Source of the DNA: Lachnospira multipara ATCC 19207
Lineage (GTDB): Bacteria > Bacillota > Clostridia > Lachnospirales > Lachnospiraceae
Reading direction: 5' to 3'
Assembly (NCBI RefSeq): GCF_000424105.1
Contig: NZ_AUJG01000002.1
Coordinates: 186,001-250,000 of the forward strand
Length of the DNA stretch: 64,000 bases
Shown: positions 32,761-42,143 of the stretch, one piece after another
Position numbering within the stretch: the first letter of the stretch is position 1
Layout of the letters: every line of letters starts with the position of its first letter
Made by a program: the position numbers and the translations under genes
Notes under the pieces: generated by a model
Databases searched by the model: none
Told to the model about the DNA's origin: nothing
What the model saw: only the letters and a program-made list of their open reading frames with translations

Positions 32761-34353
32761 GTGGATCCTATTTTGATAGTTGTGTTTGCTGTCTTAGTAG
32801 TCATAGTAGCAATCGTTGCCTATATTCTTGGTAATCGTTCAAAGATTAGCAATGCTAATAAGAAGGCACGTGAGATTGTTGATGAAGCTATTAAGGAAAG
32901 GCAAGCAGCCAAAACTGCTAAGGATGCCGCAATCGCTGATAGGGAGGCAGCAATTAGAGAAAAAGAAGCTGCAAAGAAAGAAGCTCTTTTAGAGATAAAG
33001 GAAGAGTCAATTAAGGCTCGTAATGAACTTGAGAAAGAGACTAGAGAAAGAAGAAACGAACTTTCAAAGTATGAAAGAAGAATAACTTCTAAGGAAGAAT
33101 CCCTTGATAAGAAGATTGAGGCAGTAGAAAAGCGTGACTCTAGTATAACTAAGCGCGAGGAAGAACTTAGCAAGGCTAGAATAAAGGTAGAAGAACTTGA
33201 GAAACAGAGACAACAGGAACTTGAAAGAATCTCAGGCTTAACCTCCGAACAGGCAAAAGAATTTCTATTAAAGACTGTTGAAGATGAAGTAAAACATGAT
33301 ACTGCTGTAATGATTAAGACATTAGAAAGCAGAGCAAAAGAGGAAGCAGATAAGAAAGCTAGGGAGTATGTTGTTAATGCAATTCAGAGATGCGCTGCAG
33401 ATCACGTTGCTGAAACAACAATTTCAGTAGTTCAGCTTCCTAACGATGAAATGAAAGGCCGTATCATCGGTCGTGAGGGTCGTAACATTAGAACTCTTGA
33501 GACTATGACAGGTGTAGAACTTATTATTGATGATACACCAGAGGCAGTAGTTTTATCAGGCTTTGATCCAGTTCGTAGAGAAGTAGCTAGAATTGCCCTT
33601 GAGAAGTTAATTCTTGATGGTCGTATTCATCCAGCTAGAATCGAAGAAATGGTTGAAAAAGCACAAAAAGAAGTAGAGGCATTAATTAAAGAGGAAGGTG
33701 AGGCTGCAACCCTTGAGGTTGGTGTTCATGGAATTCATCCTGAGTTGGTTCGTTTACTTGGTAAGTTAAGATATAGAACTAGTTACGGACAGAACGTTTT
33801 AAGGCATTCTATCGAGGTTGCCCAGTTAGCAGGTTTGCTTGCTGCAGAGATGGGACTTGATATTAAGACTGCTAAGAGAGCTGGTTTACTACATGATATT
33901 GGTAAAGCAGTTGATCATGAGATGGAAGGATCTCACGTTCAGTTAGGTGTGGATTTATGTAGAAGATATAAGGAATCACCAACTATTATTAATGCGGTTG
34001 AAGCACATCATGGAGACGTTGAACCAGAAAGCTTAATAGCTTGCCTTGTACAGGCTGCTGATACAATTTCAGCTGCAAGACCTGGTGCAAGAAGAGAGAC
34101 GTTAGAAACTTATACAAACAGACTAAAACAATTAGAAGACATTACAAACTCATTTAAGGGAGTTGAAAAGTCCTTTGCCATTCAAGCAGGTAGAGAGGTT
34201 CGAGTAATGGTAGTTCCTGAAGTCGTGAGTGATACAGACATGGTACTTATGGCAAGAGATATTTCTAAGCAGATTGAAGATCAGATGGAATATCCAGGTC
34301 AGATTAAAGTAAGTATTATTAGAGAATCACGAGCTGTAGATTACGCTAAGTAA
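32761..34353 (+). CDS. rny: Ribonuclease Y
   Basis: RNase Y is the membrane-bound endonuclease that starts mRNA decay in many Firmicutes. The 530-residue protein has an N-terminal membrane helix (about 5-23), a long charged coiled coil (about 30-200), a KH domain with [12 protein letters not shown] (about 233-244) and an HD domain with Leu-Leu-His-Asp-Ile-Gly-Lys-Ala (His and Asp at about 378-379). It begins with GTG, and its ribosome-binding site lies in a small hairpin. A strong terminator follows. Confidence 0.97.
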   Translation: MDPILIVVFAVLVVIVAIVAYILGNRSKISNANKKAREIVDEAIKERQAAKTAKDAAIADREAAIREKEAAKKEALLEIKEESIKARNELEKETRERRNELSKYERRITSKEESLDKKIEAVEKRDSSITKREEELSKARIKVEELEKQRQQELERISGLTSEQAKEFLLKTVEDEVKHDTAVMIKTLESRAKEEADKKAREYVVNAIQRCAADHVAETTISVVQLPNDEMKGRIIGREGRNIRTLETMTGVELIIDDTPEAVVLSGFDPVRREVARIALEKLILDGRIHPARIEEMVEKAQKEVEALIKEEGEAATLEVGVHGIHPELVRLLGKLRYRTSYGQNVLRHSIEVAQLAGLLAAEMGLDIKTAKRAGLLHDIGKAVDHEMEGSHVQLGVDLCRRYKESPTIINAVEAHHGDVEPESLIACLVQAADTISAARPGARRETLETYTNRLKQLEDITNSFKGVEKSFAIQAGREVRVMVVPEVVSDTDMVLMARDISKQIEDQMEYPGQIKVSIIRESRAVDYAK

Positions 34354-34383
34354 TCAGATTTCAAGCCGAGAAAGAATTAAACT

Positions 34384-34419
34384 AAGGTGATTAAAGAGAA
34401 ATCTTTAATCACCTTTTTT
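34384..34419 (+). terminator. Terminator after rny
   Basis: AAGGTGATTAAAGA (34384-34397) pairs perfectly with TCTTTAATCACCTT (34402-34415), loop GAAA, then T residues. Confidence 0.95.
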
Positions 34420-34455
34420 GATGCCCTTTTTAAGCTTTATTTCTAATTTTCTTTG

Positions 34456-34499
34456 ATTTTCATAAATTGAGTTTTTCTTACAAACTTAATTTATGAAAG
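34456..34499 (+). other. Long AT-rich hairpin in the rny-aminotransferase gap
   Basis: TTTCATAAATT and AATTTATGAAA, prolonged by AGTTT/AAACT, pair over about 16 bp. No T-run or gene is visible in 34420-34557; the role is unknown. Confidence 0.4.
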
Positions 34500-34557
34500 T
34501 AAATTCTCAAATTCTATTTATAAAATTAGATAAAATATAGAATTTCTATGTTTTTCC

Positions 34558-34586
34558 TTGCATTAACTCCTATTATTGTGTATGAT
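34558..34586 (+). promoter_or_regulatory. Promoter of the aminotransferase gene
   Basis: TTGCAT (34558-34563), 17 bases, TATGAT (34581-34586). It implies a leader of roughly 108 bases. Confidence 0.6.
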
Positions 34587-34700
34587 ACTAGGGACTTAAG
34601 AAAGTTTTTTGAGAAATAACTTTATTTTATTAAGTATAAACCTATCAATGCATTAATAAATTTAAGTCGTAGTAAATCTAATATGATTTAGGAGGAAGTT

Positions 34701-35984
34701 ATGAATTATACAAGTTTAAGTAAAGAGGAATTACTTAAGTTAAGAGAGGAATTAAACAAGGAGTATAGTGAAGCTAAGGCAAAGGGCTTAAACCTTGATA
34801 TGTCTAGAGGTAAGCCATCTGCAACACAGCTTGATGTTTCACTTGATATTTTAGACGCTATTAACTCTAAGTCACTACTTAAGTCTGAGAATGGTACAGA
34901 CTGTAGAAACTATGGTGTTTTAGATGGTATTCCAGAAGCTAAGAAACTTATGGCTGATATGATTGGAACAACTCCAGATCATGTTATTGTATACGGTAAT
35001 GCATCACTTAGCATTATGTATGATCAGGTATCAAGAGCTTATACACATGGTATTTTAGGTAACACACCTTGGTGTAAGTTAGATAAGATTAAGTTCTTAT
35101 GTCCAGCTCCTGGTTATGACAGACATTTTGCTATTACAGAAAGATTCGGAATTGAAATGATTACAATTCCTATGTCAGATAAGGGACCAGATATGGACCT
35201 TGTTGAACACTACGTTAATAATGACCCAACAGTTAAGGGTATTTGGTGTGTACCAAAGTATTCTAACCCACAGGGCTACTCATACTCAGACGAAACAGTT
35301 AAGAGATTTGCTAACTTAAAACCAGCAGCTCCTGACTTTAGAATTTTCTGGGATAATGCTTATGTTATCCATCATTTATATGATGACAATCAGGATGAGA
35401 TTCTTGAGATCCTTTCAGAATGTGAGAAGGCTGGAAATCCTGATATGGTATTTGAATTTGCATCAACATCAAAGGTTTCATTCCCAGGTTCTGGTGTTGC
35501 TGTATTTGCTTCATCACACGCTAACATCGAAGATGTTAAGAAGCAGCTTACAATTCAGACAATCGGTCATGATAAGTTAAATCAGTTAAGACATGTAAGA
35601 TACTTCAAGAACCTCGATGGTTTAAAGGCTCACATGAGAAAGCATGCCGATATGATGAGACCTAAGTTTGAAGCTACATTAGCAGTACTTGAAGAAGAAC
35701 TTGGTGATACAGGTATTGGTAGCTGGACAAAACCACACGGTGGTTACTTCATCAGCTTTGAAAGTTTAGAAGGTTGTGCTAAGGATATCGTTGCTAAGTG
35801 TAAGGAAGCTGGTGTAAAGCTTACTAACGCAGGTGCTACATTCCCTTATGGTTCAGATCCTAAGGATAGCAATATTCGTATTGCACCATCTTTCCCAACT
35901 CCAGAAGAGATGGCTCAGGCTGCAAAACTTTTCGTATTATGCGTAAAGTTAGTATCCGTTGAAAAGTTACTTGAAAGCAAGTAA
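34701..35984 (+). CDS. PLP-dependent aminotransferase, class I subgroup Ic-like
   Basis: The 427-residue protein has an N-terminal helical segment and Leu-Asp-Met-Ser-Arg-Gly-Lys-Pro-Ser (about 31-39), typical of the unusual subgroup Ic aspartate aminotransferases. The PLP lysine is in Ala-Ser-Thr-Ser-Lys-Val-Ser-Phe-Pro-Gly-Ser-Gly (about 253-264); Trp-Asp-Asn-Ala-Tyr and a C-terminal Asn-Ile-Arg-Ile-Ala-Pro-Ser-Phe-Pro supply cofactor and carboxylate contacts. Family members transfer amino groups between aspartate or related amino acids and 2-oxoglutarate; the exact substrate here is open. GGAGG precedes the ATG. Codon bias suggests good expression. Confidence 0.9.
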   Translation: MNYTSLSKEELLKLREELNKEYSEAKAKGLNLDMSRGKPSATQLDVSLDILDAINSKSLLKSENGTDCRNYGVLDGIPEAKKLMADMIGTTPDHVIVYGNASLSIMYDQVSRAYTHGILGNTPWCKLDKIKFLCPAPGYDRHFAITERFGIEMITIPMSDKGPDMDLVEHYVNNDPTVKGIWCVPKYSNPQGYSYSDETVKRFANLKPAAPDFRIFWDNAYVIHHLYDDNQDEILEILSECEKAGNPDMVFEFASTSKVSFPGSGVAVFASSHANIEDVKKQLTIQTIGHDKLNQLRHVRYFKNLDGLKAHMRKHADMMRPKFEATLAVLEEELGDTGIGSWTKPHGGYFISFESLEGCAKDIVAKCKEAGVKLTNAGATFPYGSDPKDSNIRIAPSFPTPEEMAQAAKLFVLCVKLVSVEKLLESK

Positions 35985-36060
35985 TTACTTATTTATTTAA
36001 CTACAAACTCTAAATTCTAAACTAATTTCTAAAAACAACATTTAATTCAAAAAATAATTT

Positions 36061-36110
36061 ATCTGTAGGTAATCATTTGGTATAATCTAACTGTTACCTA
36101 CAGATTTTTT
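36061..36110 (+). terminator. Terminator with an embedded -10, between the aminotransferase and proC
   Basis: ATCTGTAGGTAA (36061-36072) pairs perfectly with TTACCTACAGAT (36094-36105), followed by T residues. The loop carries TGG then TATAAT (36081-36086), an extended -10 that probably drives proC. Confidence 0.8.
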
Positions 36111-36143
36111 ATTAGTAACAATATATCAACTTGGGAGGAAGAT

Positions 36144-36941
36144 ATGAGTAAAATTGGATTTATCGGAATGGGAAATATGGGATACGCAATGCTTAAAGGC
36201 GTTTTAAAGAGCTTTGAAGCAAGCGACATTATAATTACTAGCCCTAATAAGGAAAAATGTGAAAATATAGCTAAGGATACAGGGGTACGTTATGCTGAAA
36301 CTAATGCAGAACTTGCTGCTAATGCGAAGTTTGTTGTTTTAGCCGTTAAGCCACAGGTATATCCAGAGGTTTTAAAGAATATTAAAAATGTAATCACAGG
36401 GGACAGTGTTATTATTTCCATCGCACCTGGTATCACAATCGAGTCTTTAAAGAAGCAGCTTGGAGCTGACATTAGAATTGTACGTGCTATGCCAAACACA
36501 CCAGCTTTAGTGGGAGAGGGCATGACAGGAGTTAGCTATTGTAAGGAAGATTTCTCTTTTGAGGAAAGAGATTTAATTGATAGCTTCTTTAATGCCTTTG
36601 GTAAAGCAGTTTATGTAGCTGAGAATCAGATGGATGGTGTAGTTTGCGCATCAGGTAGCTCACCAGCTTACGTCTACATGTTTATTGAAGCTCTTGCTGA
36701 TTCAGTTGTTAAGTACGGAATTAAAAGAGAAGATGCCTATAAGCTTGTTGCTCAAACTGTTCTTGGCTCAGCTAAGATGGTTTTAGAGACAGGCGAACAT
36801 CCAGGTCTATTAAAGGATAAGGTTTGCTCACCTGGTGGAACAACAATTCAGGGCGTTGCAACACTTGAAGCAGAAGGCTTTAGAAATGCAGTAATTAAGG
36901 CAACAGATGCATGCTATGAAAAGTGCACTAAGATTAAGTAA
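36144..36941 (+). CDS. proC: Pyrroline-5-carboxylate reductase
   Basis: ProC reduces pyrroline-5-carboxylate to proline, the last step of proline synthesis. The 265-residue protein has the dinucleotide-binding Gly-Phe-Ile-Gly-Met-Gly-Asn-Met-Gly at 5-13, Val-Lys-Pro-Gln after strand four, Arg-Ala-Met-Pro-Asn-Thr-Pro (about 116-122) and the C-terminal signature Ser-Pro-Gly-Gly-Thr-Thr-Ile (about 231-237). proA and proB are not in this window. GGGAGG lies before the ATG. Confidence 0.97.
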   Translation: MSKIGFIGMGNMGYAMLKGVLKSFEASDIIITSPNKEKCENIAKDTGVRYAETNAELAANAKFVVLAVKPQVYPEVLKNIKNVITGDSVIISIAPGITIESLKKQLGADIRIVRAMPNTPALVGEGMTGVSYCKEDFSFEERDLIDSFFNAFGKAVYVAENQMDGVVCASGSSPAYVYMFIEALADSVVKYGIKREDAYKLVAQTVLGSAKMVLETGEHPGLLKDKVCSPGGTTIQGVATLEAEGFRNAVIKATDACYEKCTKIK

Positions 36942-36960
36942 TGATAAAACTAATAAATAT

Positions 36961-37025
36961 AAAAGCAAGTTTAGGCTTAAGGATTTCTTTTAAAAGTTCA
37001 AGCCACAAACTTGCTTTTTTATTTT
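36961..37025 (+). terminator. Bidirectional terminator between proC and the flavin reductase
   Basis: AAAAGCAAGTTT (36961-36972) pairs with AAACTTGCTTTT (37007-37018), with an inner GGCTT/AAGCC. T-rich tails exist on both strands and the flanking genes converge. Confidence 0.85.
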
Positions 37026-37040
37026 CATACAATTATTTAA

Positions 37041-37547
37041 TTATCTAGCCATGGCATCAATAATTTCACCTATATACATTGTGTGATAATCGCCTTCAGC
37101 ATAGAATTTCTTGTCAATTTCTTTATCCATAAAAGTTTCAGCAGTAATAGGAACTGCTGCCATCTTCTTACATAAATAAACAAGGCTTGCTTCATCTGGA
37201 AATGGAATACCAAGTCTAGAATTAAGAGTTAAACCAGATTGCTCCCACTTATTATTGTCCTTGCCTGATAGTGAACCACAAACGCTTAAGGCATTTCTCT
37301 TATCATCAGGTAAAAAACTAACTGAGAAAAAGTCTGACTTATCAATTAATTCCTTTGTAAATCTAGATTCTCTTACATAAATTGTTAAAACGCTTTTACC
37401 CCAGAAAGTTCCAAAGCCTCCCCAGCTTACTGTCATAGGGTTAGCTTCCACCTTAGTACCAGCTGTTACAATAGCCCATTCTTTTGATAACTTTTGGAAT
37501 GGATTAATCTCGATTAAGTCTAATGGTAATGGTTGAAATACGTGCAT
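37041..37547 (-). CDS. Flavin reductase-like FMN-binding protein
   Basis: The 168-residue protein fits the flavin reductase family: Trp-Ala-Ile-Val-Thr-Ala-Gly (about 24-30), Asn-Pro-Met-Thr-Val-Ser-Trp-Gly-Gly-Phe-Gly (about 36-46) for FMN contact, and Ser-Val-Ser-Phe-Leu-Pro. Members bind FMN and either reduce free flavin or act as flavoredoxins; the partner is unknown. The start at 37547 follows GGAGGAG on the minus strand. It is divergent from the Nudix gene. Confidence 0.88.
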   Translation of the reverse strand: MHVFQPLPLDLIEINPFQKLSKEWAIVTAGTKVEANPMTVSWGGFGTFWGKSVLTIYVRESRFTKELIDKSDFFSVSFLPDDKRNALSVCGSLSGKDNNKWEQSGLTLNSRLGIPFPDEASLVYLCKKMAAVPITAETFMDKEIDKKFYAEGDYHTMYIGEIIDAMAR

Positions 37548-37625
37548 TTTTCTCCTCCAAATATATCTATTTCTTGATTATTTCAATCAGGACGTTTAAT
37601 ATATTGATTATATCATATATTTTAA

Positions 37626-37651
37626 AAAATGTGCCTATAATTGCACATTTT
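37626..37651 (+). promoter_or_regulatory. Inverted repeat centred on the -10 of the Nudix gene
   Basis: AAAATGTGC (37626-37634) and GCACATTTT (37643-37651) form a perfect 9-bp inverted repeat whose 8-base spacer contains TATAAT (37636-37641). This looks like a repressor operator on the promoter. Confidence 0.5.
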
Positions 37652-37672
37652 CAAAAAGAAAGGGAGAAGAAG

Positions 37673-38206
37673 ATGGATAGTGTAAAACGTGTTGGAAGAG
37701 AATTAGTTTATAAGGGTTCAATCCTTGATATGTACAAGGATACTATGGAGTTTGCCGATGGTCATACATCAGACTGGGATTACCTTGATCATAGAGGAAA
37801 TGCAGCAGCTGTAATTCCTATAACTAATGACGGAAAGATTTTAATGGTTAGACAATATAGAAACTCAGTGGATGGTCTTACTTTAGAGATTCCTGCGGGC
37901 TGCCTTGATTTTAAGGATGAAGAGACAAGCGTGGCTGCCGCAAGAGAATTAGAAGAGGAGACTGGCTTTAAGGCAAATAATATTGAGAAGCTCTTTACTA
38001 TTGTAACTGCCGTTGCTTACTGTAACGAGTTAATTGACATTTACATTGCAAGAGACCTTGAAAAGGGACATAGATGTCTTGATGAAGACGAGGATATTAA
38101 TGTTGAGTGCTATAGTCTTGATGAGGCTAAGAAAATGATTCTCGAAGGCAAGATTATCGATGCTAAGACAGTGGCTGCTATTTTAGCTTATGCAGCATTT
38201 TACTAA
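37673..38206 (+). CDS. nudF: Nudix hydrolase, ADP-ribose pyrophosphatase-like
   Basis: The 177-residue protein resembles ADP-ribose pyrophosphatases, which split ADP-ribose to AMP and ribose 5-phosphate. The Nudix box runs from Gly76 to Phe99 with Arg-Glu-Leu-Glu-Glu-Glu-Thr-Gly at 91-98; the stretch between the first Gly and the first Glu is one residue longer than the consensus. Arg-Gln-Tyr-Arg (about 60-63) and Glu-Ile-Pro-Ala-Gly (72-76) are typical of this group. The ATG at 37673 follows GGGAGAAG; in-frame starts further upstream lie in the promoter region. Confidence 0.92.
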   Translation: MDSVKRVGRELVYKGSILDMYKDTMEFADGHTSDWDYLDHRGNAAAVIPITNDGKILMVRQYRNSVDGLTLEIPAGCLDFKDEETSVAAARELEEETGFKANNIEKLFTIVTAVAYCNELIDIYIARDLEKGHRCLDEDEDINVECYSLDEAKKMILEGKIIDAKTVAAILAYAAFY

Positions 38207-38232
38207 GATTTACTAAAAACTAATAAGATTAA

Positions 38233-38277
38233 ATAAGACCTAACGGGAAACAACTTCCGTTAGGTCTTATATTTTCT
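38233..38277 (+). terminator. Bidirectional terminator between the Nudix gene and DAHP synthase
   Basis: ATAAGACCTAACGG (38233-38246) pairs perfectly with CCGTTAGGTCTTAT (38257-38270), with an AT-rich tail on each side; the genes converge. Confidence 0.85.
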
Positions 38278-38304
38278 TAAATTCTTTATTGATTAAAAAT
38301 GATT

Positions 38305-39333
38305 CTATAATCTATCTGCGATTTCGTAAATAAGATTTTCTGAATCCTTCCAGCCAAGGCAAGCATCAGTAATTGACTTACCATAAACGCCTTCGCCTAC
38401 CTTCTGATTTCCTGGTTCGATGTAGCTCTCAACCATAACGCCCTTGCAAAGAGTTCTAATATCCTTGTTGTAGCGGCAGTTGTGGAGGATTTCCTTAACG
38501 ATTCTAATCTGCTCCATGTACTGCTTACCAGAGTTAGAATGGTTTGTATCAATGATAAGGGCAGGATTTTCAAGGTCTCTTGCCTTATACATGTTAAAGA
38601 GGCGAATAACATCCTCGTAGTGGTAGTTTGGATTGTTCTGTCCGTGCTTATTAACGGCACCTCTTAGGATGCAGTGAGTAAGAGGATTTCCTTGAGTATT
38701 AACCTCATGTCTTCTATAAATAAATGTCTGCTTAGACTGAGCTGCCACAACAGAATTTAACATAACGCTAAAATCACCAGAAGTAGGATTCTTCATACCA
38801 ACTGGAACGTCAATACCACTTGAAACAAGGCGGTGTTCCTGATTCTCAACGGAACGAGCACCAACAGCTACGTATGATAAAACATCCTCTAAATACCAGA
38901 AGTTATCTGGGTAGAGCATCTCATCGGCTGGTGTAAGTCCAGTCTCCTTAATAATGTCTATGTGCATTTTTCTAATTGCCACAAGTCCTGCATAAAGGTC
39001 TGACTTCTTTTCTGGGTCAGGCTGATGAAGCATGCCTTTATAGCCAATGCCTGTTGTACGAGGCTTGTTGGTGTAAACTCTTGGGATAATTAAAATCTTA
39101 TCTGCTACCTTTTCCTGCACCTTTGCAAGTCTAGTTGTATAGTCAAGGACCGCATCTTCATTGTCTGCTGAGCAAGGGCCAATAATAGCAATAAACTTGT
39201 CAGACTTTCCTGTGAAAACGTCTGCGATTTCCTGATCTCTTTTCTTCTTAAGTTCAATACATTCCTTACTTAAAGGATAGGCTTCCTTAATCTCCTTTGG
39301 AGTTGGAAGCTGCTTTACAAATTCAAAACTCAT
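38305..39333 (-). CDS. aroF: 3-deoxy-7-phosphoheptulonate synthase (DAHP synthase), AroFGH type
   Basis: This enzyme joins phosphoenolpyruvate and erythrose 4-phosphate, the first step to aromatic amino acids. The 342-residue protein is a type I-alpha enzyme: Ile-Ile-Gly-Pro-Cys-Ser-Ala (about 49-55), Arg-Val-Tyr-Thr-Asn-Lys-Pro-Arg-Thr-Thr (about 85-94), Gly-Ala-Arg-Ser-Val-Glu-Asn-Gln-Glu-His-Arg and Asp-Thr-Asn-His-Ser-Asn-Ser-Gly-Lys. Which aromatic amino acid inhibits it cannot be read from sequence. The start at 39333 follows AGGAG; a longer frame upstream is Cys-rich and unlike the family. Confidence 0.95.
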   Translation of the reverse strand: MSFEFVKQLPTPKEIKEAYPLSKECIELKKKRDQEIADVFTGKSDKFIAIIGPCSADNEDAVLDYTTRLAKVQEKVADKILIIPRVYTNKPRTTGIGYKGMLHQPDPEKKSDLYAGLVAIRKMHIDIIKETGLTPADEMLYPDNFWYLEDVLSYVAVGARSVENQEHRLVSSGIDVPVGMKNPTSGDFSVMLNSVVAAQSKQTFIYRRHEVNTQGNPLTHCILRGAVNKHGQNNPNYHYEDVIRLFNMYKARDLENPALIIDTNHSNSGKQYMEQIRIVKEILHNCRYNKDIRTLCKGVMVESYIEPGNQKVGEGVYGKSITDACLGWKDSENLIYEIADRL

Positions 39334-39487
39334 TTTACATCTCCTACATGTACTACATAATTTTTTAGAATAACTTCTGATGTATATCATACAACAATTC
39401 ATATGTCATTTCTAGGAATTTATAGCTAAATGTGTTAAAATGTGAACAAGGGTTTGTGAGAAAAAAGAAATAACGGAGGCAGTTTTA

Positions 39488-40693
39488 ATGGGAAAAATTC
39501 GTAATAAAAGTGGAATAAATAGAGTTATTTGGATTGTACTTGATAGTGTAGGTATCGGCGAAACACCAGATTCTAAGGACTTTGGTGATGTGGGAGTTGA
39601 TACACTAGGACATACTTGGGAAGCTAATAACGGACTAAAGATTCCTAATCTTTTAAAGCTTGGCCTTGGAAATATTGACGGGGCTAATTTAAAGAGATTA
39701 GAAGATAAAGACATCATTGGCGCTTATGGAAAATTACAGGAAAAGTCAGCAGGTAAGGATACAACTATTGGTCACTGGGAAATGGCTGGTATTTATTCCC
39801 CTAATCCTTTTCCAACATTTCCTAATGGCTTTAACGATGAGATAAATAACGAGATCATTAAGAGAGCCAAGCTTCCTGGCATTCTTTGTAATGAGCCAGC
39901 TTCAGGTACTGAAGTTATTAATAGACTAGGAGATGAGCATGTAAAAACTGGTAAGCCAATTATCTATACATCAGCTGATTCAGTTTATCAGATTGCAGCC
40001 CACGAGGATGTAATTAGTGTTAAGAGATTATACGAGATTTGTGAGATTGCACGAGAAGTTTTACAAGGAGATGTGGCAGTGGCTAGAGTTATTGCTAGAC
40101 CTTTTGTTGGAACTAGCGGCAATTACATTAGAACTTCTAATAGACATGACTTCTCCCTTGTACCAACAAAGGATAACATTTTAAATAGACTTAGAGATGA
40201 TTTAGGTCTAGATGTTTTAGCTGTTGGTAAGATCGAAGATATATTTGCAAAAGAAGGAATCTCAAGAGCAGTTCACACTAAGGATAATATGGACGGGGTT
40301 GATAAGACTCTTGATTACATGAGAGAGGACAATCAGGGCTTAATCTACACTAATTTAGTTGAGTTTGACTCAGCTTGGGGACATAGAAGAGATGCCAAGG
40401 CCTACGGTAAGGGCTTAGAGGACTTTGATAGCCGCCTTCCAGAGATTTTTTCGGCAATGCGTGAAGATGACATGCTTGTTATTACAGCAGATCATGGTTG
40501 CGACCCAACATATTCTGGCACAGACCACACAAGAGAGTACGTGCCAGTGCTTATGTATGGTAAGGCTTTAAAGGAAAATGTTAATCTGCATACAGGTACT
40601 AGCTACGCAGATATAGCTCAAACAATCGCTGATATCTTTAATACTAGACCTACATTGATTGGTAATAGCAGACTTGGGGAGATTTTAAAGTAA
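39488..40693 (+). CDS. deoB: Phosphopentomutase
   Basis: DeoB interconverts (deoxy)ribose 1-phosphate and 5-phosphate in nucleoside breakdown. The 401-residue protein belongs to the alkaline phosphatase superfamily: Val-Leu-Asp-Ser-Val-Gly-Ile-Gly (about 17-24) with a metal aspartate, Lys-Asp-Thr-Thr-Ile-Gly-His-Trp-Glu (about 92-100) with the phosphorylated Thr, and Thr-Ala-Asp-His-Gly-Cys-Asp-Pro-Thr (about 336-344). CGGAGG precedes the ATG. pdp follows after 22 bases and the two act in sequence. Confidence 0.96.
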   Translation: MGKIRNKSGINRVIWIVLDSVGIGETPDSKDFGDVGVDTLGHTWEANNGLKIPNLLKLGLGNIDGANLKRLEDKDIIGAYGKLQEKSAGKDTTIGHWEMAGIYSPNPFPTFPNGFNDEINNEIIKRAKLPGILCNEPASGTEVINRLGDEHVKTGKPIIYTSADSVYQIAAHEDVISVKRLYEICEIAREVLQGDVAVARVIARPFVGTSGNYIRTSNRHDFSLVPTKDNILNRLRDDLGLDVLAVGKIEDIFAKEGISRAVHTKDNMDGVDKTLDYMREDNQGLIYTNLVEFDSAWGHRRDAKAYGKGLEDFDSRLPEIFSAMREDDMLVITADHGCDPTYSGTDHTREYVPVLMYGKALKENVNLHTGTSYADIAQTIADIFNTRPTLIGNSRLGEILK

Positions 40694-40715
40694 ATAAGCA
40701 AAGGGGATAGAGCTT

Positions 40716-42020
40716 ATGAGAATGGTGGATTTAATTGAAAAAAAGAGAAATAAGGAGAAACTATCAAAAGAGGAGATTGACTTTATTATAAAGTCTTATA
40801 CAGCCGGGGAGATTCCTGACTATCAGATGTCAGCCCTACTTATGGCGATATATTTTAACAAGATGGACAAGGAAGAAACCCTTAATTTAACCCTTGCTAT
40901 GAGAGATAGTGGAGATACTCTTGATTTATCTGAAATTAAGGGCATAAAGGTGGATAAACACAGCACAGGTGGTGTGGGAGATAAGACTACTTTAGTACTT
41001 GGACCTATGCTTGCTGCTTGCGGTCTTAAGCTTGCTAAGATGAGTGGAAGAGGACTAGGTCACACGGGAGGCACCATTGATAAGATGGAAAGCATTCCAG
41101 GCTTTAAGACAAGTCTTTCTATGGAGGCCTTTGTAAAACAGGTAAACGAGCTTGGTATTGCAATTACAGGGCAGACAGGAAATTTAGCCCCTGCGGATAA
41201 GAAGATTTATGCTCTTCGTGACGTTACTGCCACAGTGGAAAATATTTCTCTTATTGCAAGTTCCATAATGAGTAAGAAGCTAGCTTCTGGGGCTGATAGC
41301 ATTTGCCTAGATGTTAAGGTGGGATCTGGCGCCTTTATGAAGACCATTGAGGATGCTAAAAAGCTTGCTAGCGCCATGGTAGAAATCGGCAAAGGTGCTG
41401 GTAAGTCAACTATTGCCATAATTAGTGAGATGGATGAGCCTCTAGGGCTTGCTGTAGGTAATTCCCTTGAAGTTAGGGAAGTAATTGAAAGCTTAAAGGG
41501 CAGAGGCCCTAAGGATTTAATGGAGCTTGTTTACTGCCTTGGTTCTTATATGATTAAGTCTGCAAAGCCAGAAGTTAGCCTAGCAGATGCTAGAAAGATG
41601 CTTGAAGCCTCTATAACAGAGGGCACAGCTCTTGAAAAGTTTAAGGCTTTTGTTAATGCTCAAGGCGGCGATGAAAATGTAGTAAATGACTATTCTTTAC
41701 TTAAGATTGCCCCAAGAGTAATTGAGGTTTTATCAAAAGAAGAGGGTTATGTAGCCCACATCCAGTCTGATTTAATTGGCCATGCTTCTATGATTTTAGG
41801 CGGCGGCAGACAAAGAAAAGAGGATACAATTGACTACGGCGTTGGCATTGAGCTAAATAAGAAGGTTTCTGATAAGATCCTTGAAAATGAATTGCTAGCT
41901 AAAATCTATGTAAACGACGAGACAAATCTAGCTAATGCCATAGATGATATTTATGAGGCCTTTAGAATTGAAAAAGAAGAGATTAAAGAGCCTGTTTTAA
42001 TTAAAGAAATCGTAGAATAA
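40716..42020 (+). CDS. pdp: Pyrimidine-nucleoside phosphorylase
   Basis: The enzyme splits uridine, thymidine or deoxyuridine with phosphate to base and (deoxy)ribose 1-phosphate, which DeoB then uses. The 434-residue protein has Lys-His-Ser-Thr-Gly-Gly-Val-Gly-Asp-Lys (about 81-90), Ser-Gly-Arg-Gly-Leu-Gly-His-Thr-Gly-Gly-Thr-Asp-like segment at about 111-121 and the Val-Gly-Ser-Gly-Ala-Phe-Met signature. The family includes thymidine phosphorylase DeoA; the broad-specificity Pdp is the usual Firmicutes form. AAGGGGAT precedes the ATG. Confidence 0.94.
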   Translation: MRMVDLIEKKRNKEKLSKEEIDFIIKSYTAGEIPDYQMSALLMAIYFNKMDKEETLNLTLAMRDSGDTLDLSEIKGIKVDKHSTGGVGDKTTLVLGPMLAACGLKLAKMSGRGLGHTGGTIDKMESIPGFKTSLSMEAFVKQVNELGIAITGQTGNLAPADKKIYALRDVTATVENISLIASSIMSKKLASGADSICLDVKVGSGAFMKTIEDAKKLASAMVEIGKGAGKSTIAIISEMDEPLGLAVGNSLEVREVIESLKGRGPKDLMELVYCLGSYMIKSAKPEVSLADARKMLEASITEGTALEKFKAFVNAQGGDENVVNDYSLLKIAPRVIEVLSKEEGYVAHIQSDLIGHASMILGGGRQRKEDTIDYGVGIELNKKVSDKILENELLAKIYVNDETNLANAIDDIYEAFRIEKEEIKEPVLIKEIVE

Positions 42021-42143
42021 ATAATATTTTTTATGGGATTTTATCTATATATATGTATAAATAAATCCACTATAGAGATAGATTTTCTTAAAAATTCAAC
42101 ACAAAATTTTTAAGTTTGTTAAAGAAGTAACGTGCTTTATTAC

